Assembly: GCA_046732255.1 (NCBI GenBank)
Contig: JBKPMR010000067.1
Location: forward strand, 1 to 17,933
Origin: DATBLE01 sp046732255
GTDB taxonomy: Bacteria; Actinomycetota; Thermoleophilia; Gaiellales; Gaiellaceae
Reading direction: 5' to 3'
DNA length: 17,933 nt
The position numbers and the translations under genes were made by a program. Numbering within the stretch: the stretch's first letter is position 1; every line of letters begins with the position of its first letter. Below the pieces are notes generated by a model that saw only the letters and a program-made list of their open reading frames with translations, was not told the origin of the DNA and did no database searches. This document shows positions 8,037 to 15,298 of the stretch, one piece after another.

Positions 8037-8675
8037 TTATCGCGAAGCGGGCGTATAGGGCTTGGCGTAGAGCGCCCGCTCGGCGGTGTCGACCAGGAGC
8101 TGGACCGTGCGGTCGATCGAGAGACCGCGGCCCGCGAAGAGCACGTCGAAGCTCTCGAAGCTCGACAGCATCCAGAGCACGTGCTCGGCGTCCTCGACGC
8201 CGAGGTCGCGGCGCAGCACGCCTTGCTCGGCGAGCCGGCCTGCCAGCCGGCTCATCCCCGAGGCCCGGTCTTCGTCCATGCGCGCCACGACACCGCCGAC
8301 GGCCTGCTCGTCGAGCTGCGCCATCGAGCGCAGCGCTCGATAGACGTCTCGGTTCGCAGCGAACATCTCGCTCGCGGCACGGAAGCCGGCGCGCAGATGG
8401 TCCCGGGCGTCCGGCTGGTGCTTGGCGTCGAGCAGCCGCGCGTACCCCGAGCGTGCGAGTAGCTCTCGGCCGACGGCGTCGAAGAGGCCGGCCCGCGAGC
8501 CGAAGATCGCGTACACGGTCGACCGCGCCACTCCCGCCGTGCGCGCGATCGAGTCGATCGCGATCGGCTCCGCGGGGACTGCGCGCAGCCGATCCAGTAC
8601 CGCCTCGATGATCCGCATGCGGGTGCGGGCCGCCTCCTCGGCGCGGGCCCGCTGTTCGTAGGTGCGACCGGCCAC
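8037..8675 (-). CDS. TetR-family transcriptional regulator (TetR1)
   Basis: The protein has 212 residues. Its N-terminal helix-turn-helix covers about 38-67 (IAIDSIARTAGVARSTVYAIFGSRAGLF), followed by a helical ligand domain with no recognisable ligand signature. GTG at 8675 is the first start in a frame that makes the standard TetR N-terminus. It diverges from the FAD monooxygenase across an 86-bp gap holding two matching inverted repeats, the classic arrangement for a TetR repressor that controls itself and its neighbour. Downstream, the dehydratase starts only 10 bp after its stop, so it may also be the first gene of the glycan run. The inducer is unknown; a monooxygenase substrate is a reasonable guess. 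Confidence 0.9.
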   Translation of the reverse strand: MAGRTYEQRARAEEAARTRMRIIEAVLDRLRAVPAEPIAIDSIARTAGVARSTVYAIFGSRAGLFDAVGRELLARSGYARLLDAKHQPDARDHLRAGFRAASEMFAANRDVYRALRSMAQLDEQAVGGVVARMDEDRASGMSRLAGRLAEQGVLRRDLGVEDAEHVLWMLSSFESFDVLFAGRGLSIDRTVQLLVDTAERALYAKPYTPASR

Positions 8676-8698
8676 AGCGCCGCGGATCGTACCTTCGC

Positions 8699-8713
8699 CG
8701 GACGCAGTGTCCG
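8699..8713. promoter_or_regulatory. Candidate TetR1 operator 1
   Basis: CGGACGCAGTGTCCG has 5-bp arms (CGGAC/GTCCG) in the gap between TetR1 and the monooxygenase. It is preceded by CTTCGC, as is operator 2, so an 11-base direct repeat (CTTCGCCGGAC) recurs with a 33-bp period, about three helical turns. It lies closer to TetR1. Confidence 0.75.
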
Positions 8714-8731
8714 ACTAATGCTACTCTTCGC

Positions 8732-8746
8732 CGGACATTATGTCCG
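8732..8746. promoter_or_regulatory. Candidate TetR1 operator 2
   Basis: CGGACATTATGTCCG is a perfect inverted repeat with 6-bp arms around TTA. It ends immediately before the first possible ATG of the monooxygenase (8747). On the minus strand it contains CATAAT, a 5-of-6 match to a -10 box, so a bound repressor would mask that site. No good -35 box was found on either strand. Confidence 0.8.
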
Positions 8747-8761
8747 ATGAAAGGAAGGAAG

Positions 8762-10180
8762 ATGGTTGACGAAGAGTTCGAGGTGGTCGTCGTCGGCGCC
8801 GGTCCTGCAGGTCTCTCGAGCGCCCTGACCCTCGGGTCGTACGACGTCGAGACGCTCGTCGTCGAGCGGCGGCCGTTCGCTTCGACCTTGCCGCGGGCGA
8901 CGGTCGCGAGCACCGCGACGATGGAGCTCCTGCGCCGCTGGGGCCTCGAGGAGGCGGCGTGGGAGCGGTCGATCGACGTCGAGTGGCAGGCGTGGGCGTG
9001 CACGACGCTCGCCGCCGCGGATCAGGGCCAGGCGGTCGAGGTGGGCCTGCCGACCCGCGCTCAGGCGGCGCTGGTCAGTCCGACGTCGCCGGCCTGCCTG
9101 GCGCAGGACGTGCTCGAGCCGCTCCTGGAAGACCATGTCGGATCGTTCCGCAGTGTCCGCCTCGAGCGCGGGATCGAGGTCGTCGGGCTCGAACGCCGAG
9201 GAGACGGCGGCTTCGTGCTCACGCTTGCCGGCCCGGGCGGCTGCCGTCGCGTCGGTGCCGCGTACCTGATCGGAGCCGACGGTGTACGAAGCACGGTCCG
9301 CGGGGCGCTCGGCATCGCGTCCGAGGGCGACGAAGGGCTCACGACACGCCTGGCGGTGGTCTTTCGCGGGCCTGTCTGGGAGCTCGTGGGCGAGCGCCGC
9401 TACGGCATCTACTTCGTCGACAAGGGATCGAGCTTCATCCCGGCCGGCACCCCGGACCGCTGGATATTCGCCATGGAGTGGGACGGCACGCCCGAGCTCG
9501 AGGCGATCTCTCCGCGGCAGATGACGCGATGGATCGGCGAGGCGGCCGGCGCCGCCGATCTGCCGATCGCGATCGAGCGGATCATGCCGGTCGCCTTCGG
9601 CGTCGAGCTCGCCCGGCGCTTTCGGGACGGTGATGCGTTCTTGGTCGGCGACGCCGCCCACCGCGTGACGCCTCGCGGCGGCACAGGGCTCAACTCGGCG
9701 ATCGGCGACGGCTTCGACGTCGGCTGGAAGCTCGCCTGGGTCCTGCGGAGCTGGGCCGACGACCCCCTGCTCGAGAGCTACGAGCGCGAGCGTCGCCCGG
9801 TGGTCGAGTTCAACACCCAGCGCTCGTCGCGGACGGACGGCTCGATCCTCGAGACCGCCGTCGGCCTCAACGTCGACATCGGCGGACGGATCCCCCACGT
9901 CTGGGCGCCGCGTAACGGTGGTCTCGTGTCGACGCTCGACCTGCTCGGCGACGGCCTGACGCTGTTCGTCGGACCCGACTGGGACGGTGCGGACCTGAGC
10001 CGTGAGCCCACCTCACCGCCGGTGACGATCGAGCGGCTGGACGCGATCGCCGCGCGCGGCCTCGGCCTGTCGGCGGCGGGCTCGCTGCTGGCCCGGCCCG
10101 ACGGCGTTCCCGTCGAGCTCCGGAACGACGCGGGGCTGGGTGACGTACGGCCGACTCCGGCTGCACGGAGCGCGGCGTGA
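8762..10180 (+). CDS. FAD-dependent class A monooxygenase (aromatic hydroxylase type)
   Basis: The 472-residue protein carries the three class A flavoprotein signatures: GAGPAG (12-17) for the FAD ADP part, GADGVRSTVR (171-180, the DG motif), and LVGDAAHRVTPRGGTGLN (294-311, the GD motif), followed by the typical DGFDVGWKLAW. Such enzymes use NAD(P)H and O2 to hydroxylate aromatic or polyketide-like compounds, often in catabolism or antibiotic inactivation; the substrate here is unknown. The C-terminal thioredoxin-like domain of larger relatives appears short. ATG at 8762 is preferred because AAGGAAGG lies just before it; an in-frame ATG at 8747 has no ribosome site and abuts operator 2. It diverges from TetR1 and converges with the next gene with only 4 bp between the stops. 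Confidence 0.9.
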   Translation: MVDEEFEVVVVGAGPAGLSSALTLGSYDVETLVVERRPFASTLPRATVASTATMELLRRWGLEEAAWERSIDVEWQAWACTTLAAADQGQAVEVGLPTRAQAALVSPTSPACLAQDVLEPLLEDHVGSFRSVRLERGIEVVGLERRGDGGFVLTLAGPGGCRRVGAAYLIGADGVRSTVRGALGIASEGDEGLTTRLAVVFRGPVWELVGERRYGIYFVDKGSSFIPAGTPDRWIFAMEWDGTPELEAISPRQMTRWIGEAAGAADLPIAIERIMPVAFGVELARRFRDGDAFLVGDAAHRVTPRGGTGLNSAIGDGFDVGWKLAWVLRSWADDPLLESYERERRPVVEFNTQRSSRTDGSILETAVGLNVDIGGRIPHVWAPRNGGLVSTLDLLGDGLTLFVGPDWDGADLSREPTSPPVTIERLDAIAARGLGLSAAGSLLARPDGVPVELRNDAGLGDVRPTPAARSAA

Positions 10181-10184
10181 ACGG

Positions 10185-11129
10185 CTACAGCTCTCGGTCG
10201 ATCGTGTAGAGAGGACGGCCCGAGACGTCGCGCTGGATCCGCCCCAGGTACTCGCCGACCAGGGCGAGGATGAAGCCCTGGACGCCGAGGACGAAGAGGA
10301 TCGCCACTCCGCCGAAGAGCGGCCCCGGGAAGTTCGAGCGGTCGATCCAGTAGACGACGCCGTAGCAGCCCAGTGCGAGCGCGAACAGCGTGCAGATCGT
10401 TCCGAGCGCGAGGCCGATCCACTGGATCGGCTGCGGCCAGAACCCGGCGAGAACGCTCAGGGCGGTGCGGACGAGCCGCAGCGGCGAGTAGCGGGACGAG
10501 TCGACGCGGGCGGCGTGGCCGACGTCCACCTCGACGACGCTCGCGCCCGTCGAGAGCACCAGCGCCTTCGTGAACTTCTGCTTCCCGATCGCTCCGAGGA
10601 CGGGCTCGACCGCGTCGCGCCGGTACGCGTTGAAGGCGCAGCCGAAGTCCGAGATGTCCACGCGGGTGAAGCGGCGCAGCATCCCGTTGATCAGCCGGGA
10701 CGGGAGCGTCCGGCCCCAGGAGTCGCGCCGGGCCGCGCGGCGGCCGCTGGCGACGTCGTAGCCCGACTCGACGGCCCCGATCAGCTTCGGCAGGTCCTCG
10801 GGCAGGTTCTGGAGGTCGCTGTCCATCGTCACGACGATCTCCCCGCGGGCCCGAGAGAGCCCCGCGTGCATCGCCGGGTGCTGGCCGAAGTTGCGCTTCA
10901 GCTTCACCCCGCGAACGCGCTCGTCGTCGGCGTGGAACCGCTCGACGAGCCCAAACGATCCGTCGGTCGAGCCGTCGTCGACGAAGATCAGCTCGTAGTC
11001 GCGGCCATCGAGCGCCGCCGTCGCGCGCCGGTAGAGCTCATCCAGCGAGCCCGCCTCGTCGTAGACAGTGACGACGACCGAGACCTCCGGCCGCGGAGCC
11101 GAGGATTCGACCGGAACGGGCCTGGCCAT
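10185..11129 (-). CDS. GT2 polyprenyl-phosphate sugar synthase (GtrB/DPM-like)
   Basis: The 314-residue protein begins with a GT-A domain: VSVVVTVYDEAGSLDELY, FVDDGSTDGS (near 49-58), then VTMDSDLQNLPED with the DXD-type DSD at 103-105, and DFGCAFNAYRR in the acceptor region. Two C-terminal membrane helices follow (about 228-253 and 264-289), then VGEYLGRIQRDV, the usual ending of GtrB/ArnC-type enzymes. These transfer a sugar from a nucleotide donor onto polyprenyl phosphate, making donors for GT-C enzymes such as the candidate at 804-2888; that link is inference. ATG at 11129 is used; GTG at 11156 adds nine residues and abuts the 34-bp palindrome. Neither has a strong ribosome site. Confidence 0.9.
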   Translation of the reverse strand: MARPVPVESSAPRPEVSVVVTVYDEAGSLDELYRRATAALDGRDYELIFVDDGSTDGSFGLVERFHADDERVRGVKLKRNFGQHPAMHAGLSRARGEIVVTMDSDLQNLPEDLPKLIGAVESGYDVASGRRAARRDSWGRTLPSRLINGMLRRFTRVDISDFGCAFNAYRRDAVEPVLGAIGKQKFTKALVLSTGASVVEVDVGHAARVDSSRYSPLRLVRTALSVLAGFWPQPIQWIGLALGTICTLFALALGCYGVVYWIDRSNFPGPLFGGVAILFVLGVQGFILALVGEYLGRIQRDVSGRPLYTIDREL

Positions 11130-11157
11130 GCGGCCGGAGCGTACAGCTCGCGACACG

Positions 11158-11191
11158 TCTAGGGACAGTCCCTTAAGGGACTGTCCCTAGA
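11158..11191. repeat. 34-bp perfect REP-like palindrome
   Basis: Arms of 17 bp beginning TCTAGGGACAGTCCC meet at a TTAA centre with no mismatch. The inner 14-bp arm is identical to that at 1984-2014. It occupies the gap between the MFS stop (11202) and the GT2 start. As RNA it would form a strong hairpin but there is no U-run on either side, so it is not a standard intrinsic terminator, although it could still attenuate read-through. Confidence 0.9.
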
Positions 11192-11201
11192 GATCGGCCT
11201 T

Positions 11202-12623
11202 TTAAGCCGCCTCGTCCAGCACCGGCCGGAGCACCTCGACCTCGGCGGGCCGGGTCCGGCGCGGGATCAGCAGTGCGGCCAGCGCTCCCACCCCGACCAC
11301 GACCGCGCCGACCCAGATCGCCGGCGTCAGCCCGTCGACGAACGACTGCCCGGTGCCGTAGCCGCCGTACTGCGAGAAGATCGAGGCCAGCACGGCGACG
11401 CCGAACACGCCGCCGAGCTCGCGGATCGCGTTGTTGGCACCTGACGCCTGGCCCTCCTCCTCGGGCCTGACCGAGGAGAGGACGATGTTCGCGACCGGCG
11501 CGAAGAATAGCGCCATCCCGACCCCGGAGAGCACGAACGGGGCGATCAGGTCGGCGTACGGCGTGGTCGGTGTCGACACGGCCGCGATCCACCCGAGCCC
11601 AAGCGCCTGGAGCGAGAGCCCGGTGGCGATGATCCGCCGCCCGCCGATCCGATCGGAGAGGGCACCCGCGATCGGCGCGATGAAGATCGGCATCGCCGTC
11701 CAGGGCAGGATCCGGAGGCCGGAGCCGAACGGCGAATATCCCTGCACGGTCTGGAAGAACTGGGCAAGCAGGAAGATCGAGCCGAACATCCCGAAGAACA
11801 TCAGCAACGACGCGAGGTTCGTCATCGCGAAGGTGCGGTTGCGGAAAAAGCGCATCGGCAGCATCGGCGAATCGGTGCGCAGCTCCCACAGCACGAACGC
11901 GGCAAGGACGATCGCCCCGCCCGTGAGCGAGAGGACGATCTCGGGGCTGGTCCAGCCCTGGCCGTTCCCGCGGACGAGGCCCCAGACGACGCCGAGCAGG
12001 CCCGCGCTGGCGAGACCGACGCCGGCCAGGTCGAGCTTGTCGGAGGGGCCGTGGCTCTCGTCGAGCCGCCGCAGCGCCAGCGGGACCAGCACGAGGCCGA
12101 CCGGCACGTTGATCCAGAAGATCCACTGCCAGGAAAGACCCGAGACGACCGCGCCGCCGACGAGCGGGCCGAGGGCGACGGCGAGGCCGCCGATCCCGCC
12201 CCAGGCGCCGAGCGCGACGCCGCGCTTCTCGGCGGGAACGGCCGCAGACAGGATGGTCAGGGTCAACGGCATCACGATCGCGCCGCCGGCGCCCTGAACC
12301 GCCCGGGCCGCGACGAGCACGGCCATCGAGGGAGCGAGCGCCGCTGCGGCGGACGCGAGTGTGAAGATCCCGAGCCCGATCGCGAACATCCGCCGCCGGC
12401 CGAAGCGGTCGCCGAGCGCCGCACCGGTCAGGAGGAGAACGGCGAAGGTGAGGGTGTAGGCGTTCACCGTCCACTCGAGCCCTTCGAGGCTCGCGTGCAG
12501 GTCCTTGCGGATCACCGGCAGCGCGGTGGTCACGACGAGGTTGTCGAGCGTGACCATGACGAGTGCGAGCGACGTGGCCGCGAACGTCCACAGCATCCGC
12601 GCCCTCGGAGTTCCTCCCTTCAT
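11202..12623 (-). CDS. MFS drug exporter, DHA2 family (EmrB/QacA type)
   Basis: The 473-residue protein has about 14 hydrophobic helices. DHA2 signatures are LDNLVVTTALPVI (26-38, motif D1), GDRFGRRR (71-78, motif A), and the antiporter motif C region ALGPLVGG (150-157) followed by SWQWIFWINVPVG. It should export small toxic compounds using the proton gradient; the substrate is not predictable. ATG at 12623 has an excellent AAAGGAGG ribosome site a few bases upstream. TetR2 lies 58 bp upstream on the same strand and a half-site shared with the TetR2 promoter operator sits just before the ribosome site, so TetR2 control is likely. The 34-bp palindrome follows the stop by 10 bp. Confidence 0.93.
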   Translation of the reverse strand: MKGGTPRARMLWTFAATSLALVMVTLDNLVVTTALPVIRKDLHASLEGLEWTVNAYTLTFAVLLLTGAALGDRFGRRRMFAIGLGIFTLASAAAALAPSMAVLVAARAVQGAGGAIVMPLTLTILSAAVPAEKRGVALGAWGGIGGLAVALGPLVGGAVVSGLSWQWIFWINVPVGLVLVPLALRRLDESHGPSDKLDLAGVGLASAGLLGVVWGLVRGNGQGWTSPEIVLSLTGGAIVLAAFVLWELRTDSPMLPMRFFRNRTFAMTNLASLLMFFGMFGSIFLLAQFFQTVQGYSPFGSGLRILPWTAMPIFIAPIAGALSDRIGGRRIIATGLSLQALGLGWIAAVSTPTTPYADLIAPFVLSGVGMALFFAPVANIVLSSVRPEEEGQASGANNAIRELGGVFGVAVLASIFSQYGGYGTGQSFVDGLTPAIWVGAVVVGVGALAALLIPRRTRPAEVEVLRPVLDEAA

Positions 12624-12636
12624 CGTGCTCCTCCTT

Positions 12637-12657
12637 TGAGTAGTGATTGCTTACTCA
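12637..12657. promoter_or_regulatory. Candidate TetR2 operator before the MFS gene
   Basis: TGAGTA and TACTCA form 6-bp arms around nine bases. The plus-strand core AGTGATTGCTTAC matches AGTGATAACTTAC on the minus strand of the TetR2 promoter operator at 11 of 13 positions. It directly precedes the MFS ribosome site. I found no clear -35/-10 pair here, so it may act on a weak promoter or as a block to read-through. Confidence 0.7.
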
Positions 12658-12681
12658 CCTCGCGGTCGAAAAAAACACGGC

Positions 12682-13224
12682 TCATCGGGGATCGACCAGC
12701 TTGGTCACCCACGGGTCGCTCGCCCCGAGCAAACCCATCGAGGCGATCACGTTCATGAGCATCCCGCGGCCGAAGAACTGCGACAGGCGCGCCTCGTCGA
12801 TCCCGGTTGCCTGCGCCACGAACGTGACGATGTCGCCGTATCCCTTGCGGGCGACCTCGCGGATCTCCGGATCGTGGCACGCCGCGTAGGTCTGCAGCTG
12901 GCTGCGGAGGCGAGCCGGCTCGGACTCGATCAACTGCCGGTACGCCTCGCCCATCGCGGCGAGCGCCTCCTCGCCGGTCTTGCCCTCGGCAGCCGCCTCG
13001 AACAGCTCGCGCGTCTCGCGGAAGCACCGCTCGACCGCTGCGATGAAGAGCTCCTTCTTCGTGCGGAAGAGCCGAAACAGGTACGGCTGCGAGATCCCCG
13101 CCCGGCGCGCGATCTCGTCGGTCGAGGCGCCGGAGAGGCCGTGGTCGGCGAAGACCTCGATCGCCGCGTCGAGCACCTGCAGGCGTCGCTCCTCGGCCGT
13201 CTTGCGTGTCGCCGTCGATGCCAC
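12682..13224 (-). CDS. TetR-family transcriptional regulator (TetR2)
   Basis: The protein has about 180 residues. The helix-turn-helix is STDEIARRAGISQPYLFRLFRTKKELF (about 34-60 from this start), preceded by RRLQVLDAAIEVFADHG, a very typical TetR opening. The likely role is a ligand-released repressor of the MFS exporter 58 bp downstream. GTG at 13224 is chosen because TTGACA (13256-13261) and GATAAC (13234-13239), spaced 16 bp on the minus strand, predict a transcript start a few bases before it, so translation may be nearly leaderless. GTG at 13245 would add seven residues and overlap the aminotransferase by 8 bp, but it lies inside that promoter. A run of seven T on the coding strand follows the stop. 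Confidence 0.9.
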   Translation of the reverse strand: MASTATRKTAEERRLQVLDAAIEVFADHGLSGASTDEIARRAGISQPYLFRLFRTKKELFIAAVERCFRETRELFEAAAEGKTGEEALAAMGEAYRQLIESEPARLRSQLQTYAACHDPEIREVARKGYGDIVTFVAQATGIDEARLSQFFGRGMLMNVIASMGLLGASDPWVTKLVDPR

Positions 13225-13227
13225 GCG

Positions 13228-13251
13228 TTGTAAGTTATCACTCACTTACAA
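13228..13251. promoter_or_regulatory. Candidate TetR2 operator at its own promoter
   Basis: TTGTAAGT and ACTTACAA form perfect 8-bp arms around eight bases. The site covers the -10 box and most of the -10/-35 spacer of the TetR2 promoter, so binding would repress it. It also overlaps the last codons and stop of the DegT2 gene. The core is shared with the site before the MFS gene. Confidence 0.8.
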
Positions 13252-13261
13252 CCGCTGTCAA
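13234..13261 (-). promoter_or_regulatory. Predicted sigma70-type promoter for TetR2
   Basis: On the minus strand TTGACA (13261-13256, perfect -35 consensus) is followed after 16 bp by GATAAC (13239-13234, 4 of 6 to the -10 consensus). The -35 lies within the coding end of the aminotransferase gene. The expected start site falls about 1-4 bases before GTG at 13224. Confidence 0.65.
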
Positions 13262-14311
13262 GGCGCCGGCGACACGATCGAGCTCCGAGTCCGTCAGCCG
13301 CGTGTGGAACGGCAGGGCCAGGGCCCGCTCGAAGCAGGCATCTGCGCCCGGGAAGCTCCCCTGGTCGCGATACGCGCTCAAGCGATGGAGCGCATAGGTC
13401 CCGATCTGGCACTGGATCCCCTGCGCCCGGAGCGCCGCAATCGCCTCGTCCCGCCGGTCGAGCTGGATCACGTAGGCCTGCCAACCGTGGCGATCGCCCG
13501 CGTCGGCGGCCGGCACCTGCACCGGGAGGTCGCGCAACCGCTCCGTGTAGCCGGCGGCGATCCGCTCGCGCGCGGCGAGCAGCTCCTCCAGGCGCCGCAC
13601 CTGCGGGATCCCGACCGCGCAGAGGATGTCCGAGAGCCGGTAGTTGAACGCGCCCGCGGGCATGTCGTCGTAGGCGTTCGAAGGGCTCCAGCCGTGGTGG
13701 CGGAGCGAGCGGACGCGCTCCGCCAGGTCCGCGTCGTCTGTCGTCACCGCGCCGCCCTCGCCGGTGGTGACGATCTTGCGCGGGTGGAACGAGAGGCAGC
13801 CCGCGGCGGCGAGGCCGCCGCACGCACGTCCCTGCCGCCGCGCCCCGAGCGCGCCGGCCGCATCCTCGATCAGGGTCACGTCGGGCAGCTCCTCGAGCCG
13901 CGCCGGCCGGCCGAACAGGTGCACGGGCATGATCGCCTTCGTCCGCGGCGTGACCTCGACCTGCGCCGGATCGAGGTTGAACGTCTGCGGATCGACGTCG
14001 ACCAGTACCGGCGTGGCGCCGGCCAGCGCGACCACGTTCGCCGTCGCCGGGAAGGTGTAGGCGGGGACGACCACCTCGTCGCCCGGCCCGATCCCGAGCG
14101 CGAGCACCGCCAGGTGGATCGCGGCAGTCCCGGACGAGACGGCGACCGCGTGCTCGACCTCGCAGGCGCGTGCGAGCTCCGCTTCGAGCTCGGCGACCTT
14201 CTCGCCCATGGTCAGCATCCCGCTCTCGAGCACCTCGGCGACCGCGGCCGCCTCCTCCGCACCGGTGTCGGGGCGGGCTAGACGGATGACGGGGTCTTCG
14301 CCCGATACCAC
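13238..14311 (-). CDS. DegT/DnrJ/EryC1-family PLP sugar aminotransferase (copy 2)
   Basis: This 357-residue member of the sugar aminotransferase family has VIRLARPDTGAEE near the start, SSGTAAIHLAV (59-69), GPGDEVVVPAYTFPATANV, LIEDAAGALGA with the PLP aspartate D150, and LSFHPRKIVTTGEGG with Schiff-base lysine K179. The FHPRK form differs from copy 1 (YATK), so the two probably act on different keto-sugars. GTG at 14311 is the only start that keeps the conserved N-terminus; it overlaps the upstream SDR by 34 bp, which suggests coupling. Longer readings of the frame toward 14590 are shadow of the SDR gene. Its last codons hold the TetR2 operator and -35 box. Confidence 0.9.
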   Translation of the reverse strand: MVSGEDPVIRLARPDTGAEEAAAVAEVLESGMLTMGEKVAELEAELARACEVEHAVAVSSGTAAIHLAVLALGIGPGDEVVVPAYTFPATANVVALAGATPVLVDVDPQTFNLDPAQVEVTPRTKAIMPVHLFGRPARLEELPDVTLIEDAAGALGARRQGRACGGLAAAGCLSFHPRKIVTTGEGGAVTTDDADLAERVRSLRHHGWSPSNAYDDMPAGAFNYRLSDILCAVGIPQVRRLEELLAARERIAAGYTERLRDLPVQVPAADAGDRHGWQAYVIQLDRRDEAIAALRAQGIQCQIGTYALHRLSAYRDQGSFPGADACFERALALPFHTRLTDSELDRVAGALTAVVSE

Positions 14312-15249
14312 GCGATCGTCCGCTCGAGCCCCTCGTCCAGCTCGACCTTCGCCTCGAACCCGAGCAGCGTGCGCGCCTTGTCCACGTTCGGGATCCGCAG
14401 CTCGACGTCGAGGTAGTGGAGCGGCTGGAACACGAGCTCGCCCGGGCAGCCCGTGATCGTCTTGATCCGGCGGGCGAGGTCGAAGATCGTCACCGCCGAG
14501 CGCGCGTTCCCGATGTTGAAGCTCTCGCCGACCGCATTCGGGTGCTCGAGCGCGAGCAACAGGCCCTCGACCATGTCGTCCACGTAGCACCAGGCGCGGA
14601 TCTGGGAGCCGTCGCCGTGGATCGTCAGGTCGTGGCCGGCGAGCGCCGCCTCGATGAAGGCCCTGATCGCCCCGCCGCCGATCTGGCCGGGCCCGTAGAC
14701 GTTGAACGGACGCACCGAGACCGTCGGCAGGCCGAGCTCCTGGTAATAGGCGTAGGTCATGTGCTCGCCGGCGAGCTTCGAGACCGCGTACGTCCAGCGC
14801 GCCTCGCCGACCGATCCCTGCGTGGTCGCGCTCGTCTCGTCGACGCGGAACGCATAGGTGCCGAACACCTCGCTGGTCGAGAACTCGATCAGGCGCTCCA
14901 CCGTCTCCTTCGTCGCCACGGACGCCTCGAGGACGTTGTAGGTGCCGATCAGGTTGACGCGCATCGTCCGCACCGGGCTCTCCAGGACGGTGTCGACGCC
15001 AGCGATCGCGGCCGCGTGGACGACGTGCGTGGCGCCGCGCGCGACGTCGGCGACGGCGTCGGCGTCGAGGACGTCGCCCTGCACGAAGGAGAAGTTCGGA
15101 TGCTCGGCCAGCTCGGTGCCGCCGAGCGCGTCGCGGTGCAGGTTGTCGAAGGCGACGATCTCGTTCTCGGCGACGAGCCGCCGGGCGAGGGTCGTGCCGA
15201 TGAACCCGGCCCCGCCGGTGATCAGGATCCGCTTGCCGCTGAGCGCCAT
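14278..15249 (-). CDS. NAD-dependent epimerase/dehydratase, extended SDR (copy 2)
   Basis: The 323-residue extended SDR has a complete GGAGFIG (12-18), FDNLHRD at the end of beta-2, HAAAIAGVD, FSTSEVFG (123-130) and TYAVSK with catalytic Y154 and K158. RPFNVYGPGQ and the substrate loop AWCYVDDMVEG follow. It is probably a nucleotide-sugar 4-epimerase, 4,6-dehydratase or decarboxylase; STSEVFG resembles the UDP-glucuronate/UDP-HexNAc side of the family more than RmlB. ATG at 15249 is a clear start. It is divergent from the ATP-grasp gene at 15299 with only 49 bp between, and coupled downstream to aminotransferase copy 2. Confidence 0.9.
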   Translation of the reverse strand: MALSGKRILITGGAGFIGTTLARRLVAENEIVAFDNLHRDALGGTELAEHPNFSFVQGDVLDADAVADVARGATHVVHAAAIAGVDTVLESPVRTMRVNLIGTYNVLEASVATKETVERLIEFSTSEVFGTYAFRVDETSATTQGSVGEARWTYAVSKLAGEHMTYAYYQELGLPTVSVRPFNVYGPGQIGGGAIRAFIEAALAGHDLTIHGDGSQIRAWCYVDDMVEGLLLALEHPNAVGESFNIGNARSAVTIFDLARRIKTITGCPGELVFQPLHYLDVELRIPNVDKARTLLGFEAKVELDEGLERTIAWYRAKTPSSV

Positions 15250-15298
15250 GCCGGCGTCGAGTCTAGTCGCCGCCCATCCGTCTGTAGCATCGCCGCGA

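Noticed and set aside
8738..9898. Minus-strand frame opposite the monooxygenase
   Set aside because: No motif, and the plus strand encodes all three flavoprotein signatures.
10181..10184. Bidirectional terminator between the monooxygenase and GtrB-like gene
   Set aside because: The stops are only 4 bp apart and no stem with a T-run is visible around them.
11158..11191. 34-bp palindrome as an intrinsic terminator for the MFS gene
   Set aside because: There is no U-run on either side and the same arms occur within a coding region, so a repeat is the better explanation.
12669..12675. Seven-base A run (T run on the minus strand) after TetR2 as an intrinsic terminator
   Set aside because: No convincing GC-rich hairpin directly precedes it on the minus strand.
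15250..15298. Divergent promoter between SDR copy 2 and ATP-grasp copy 2
   Set aside because: One must exist nearby, but I could not pick -35/-10 boxes with any confidence in these 49 bases.
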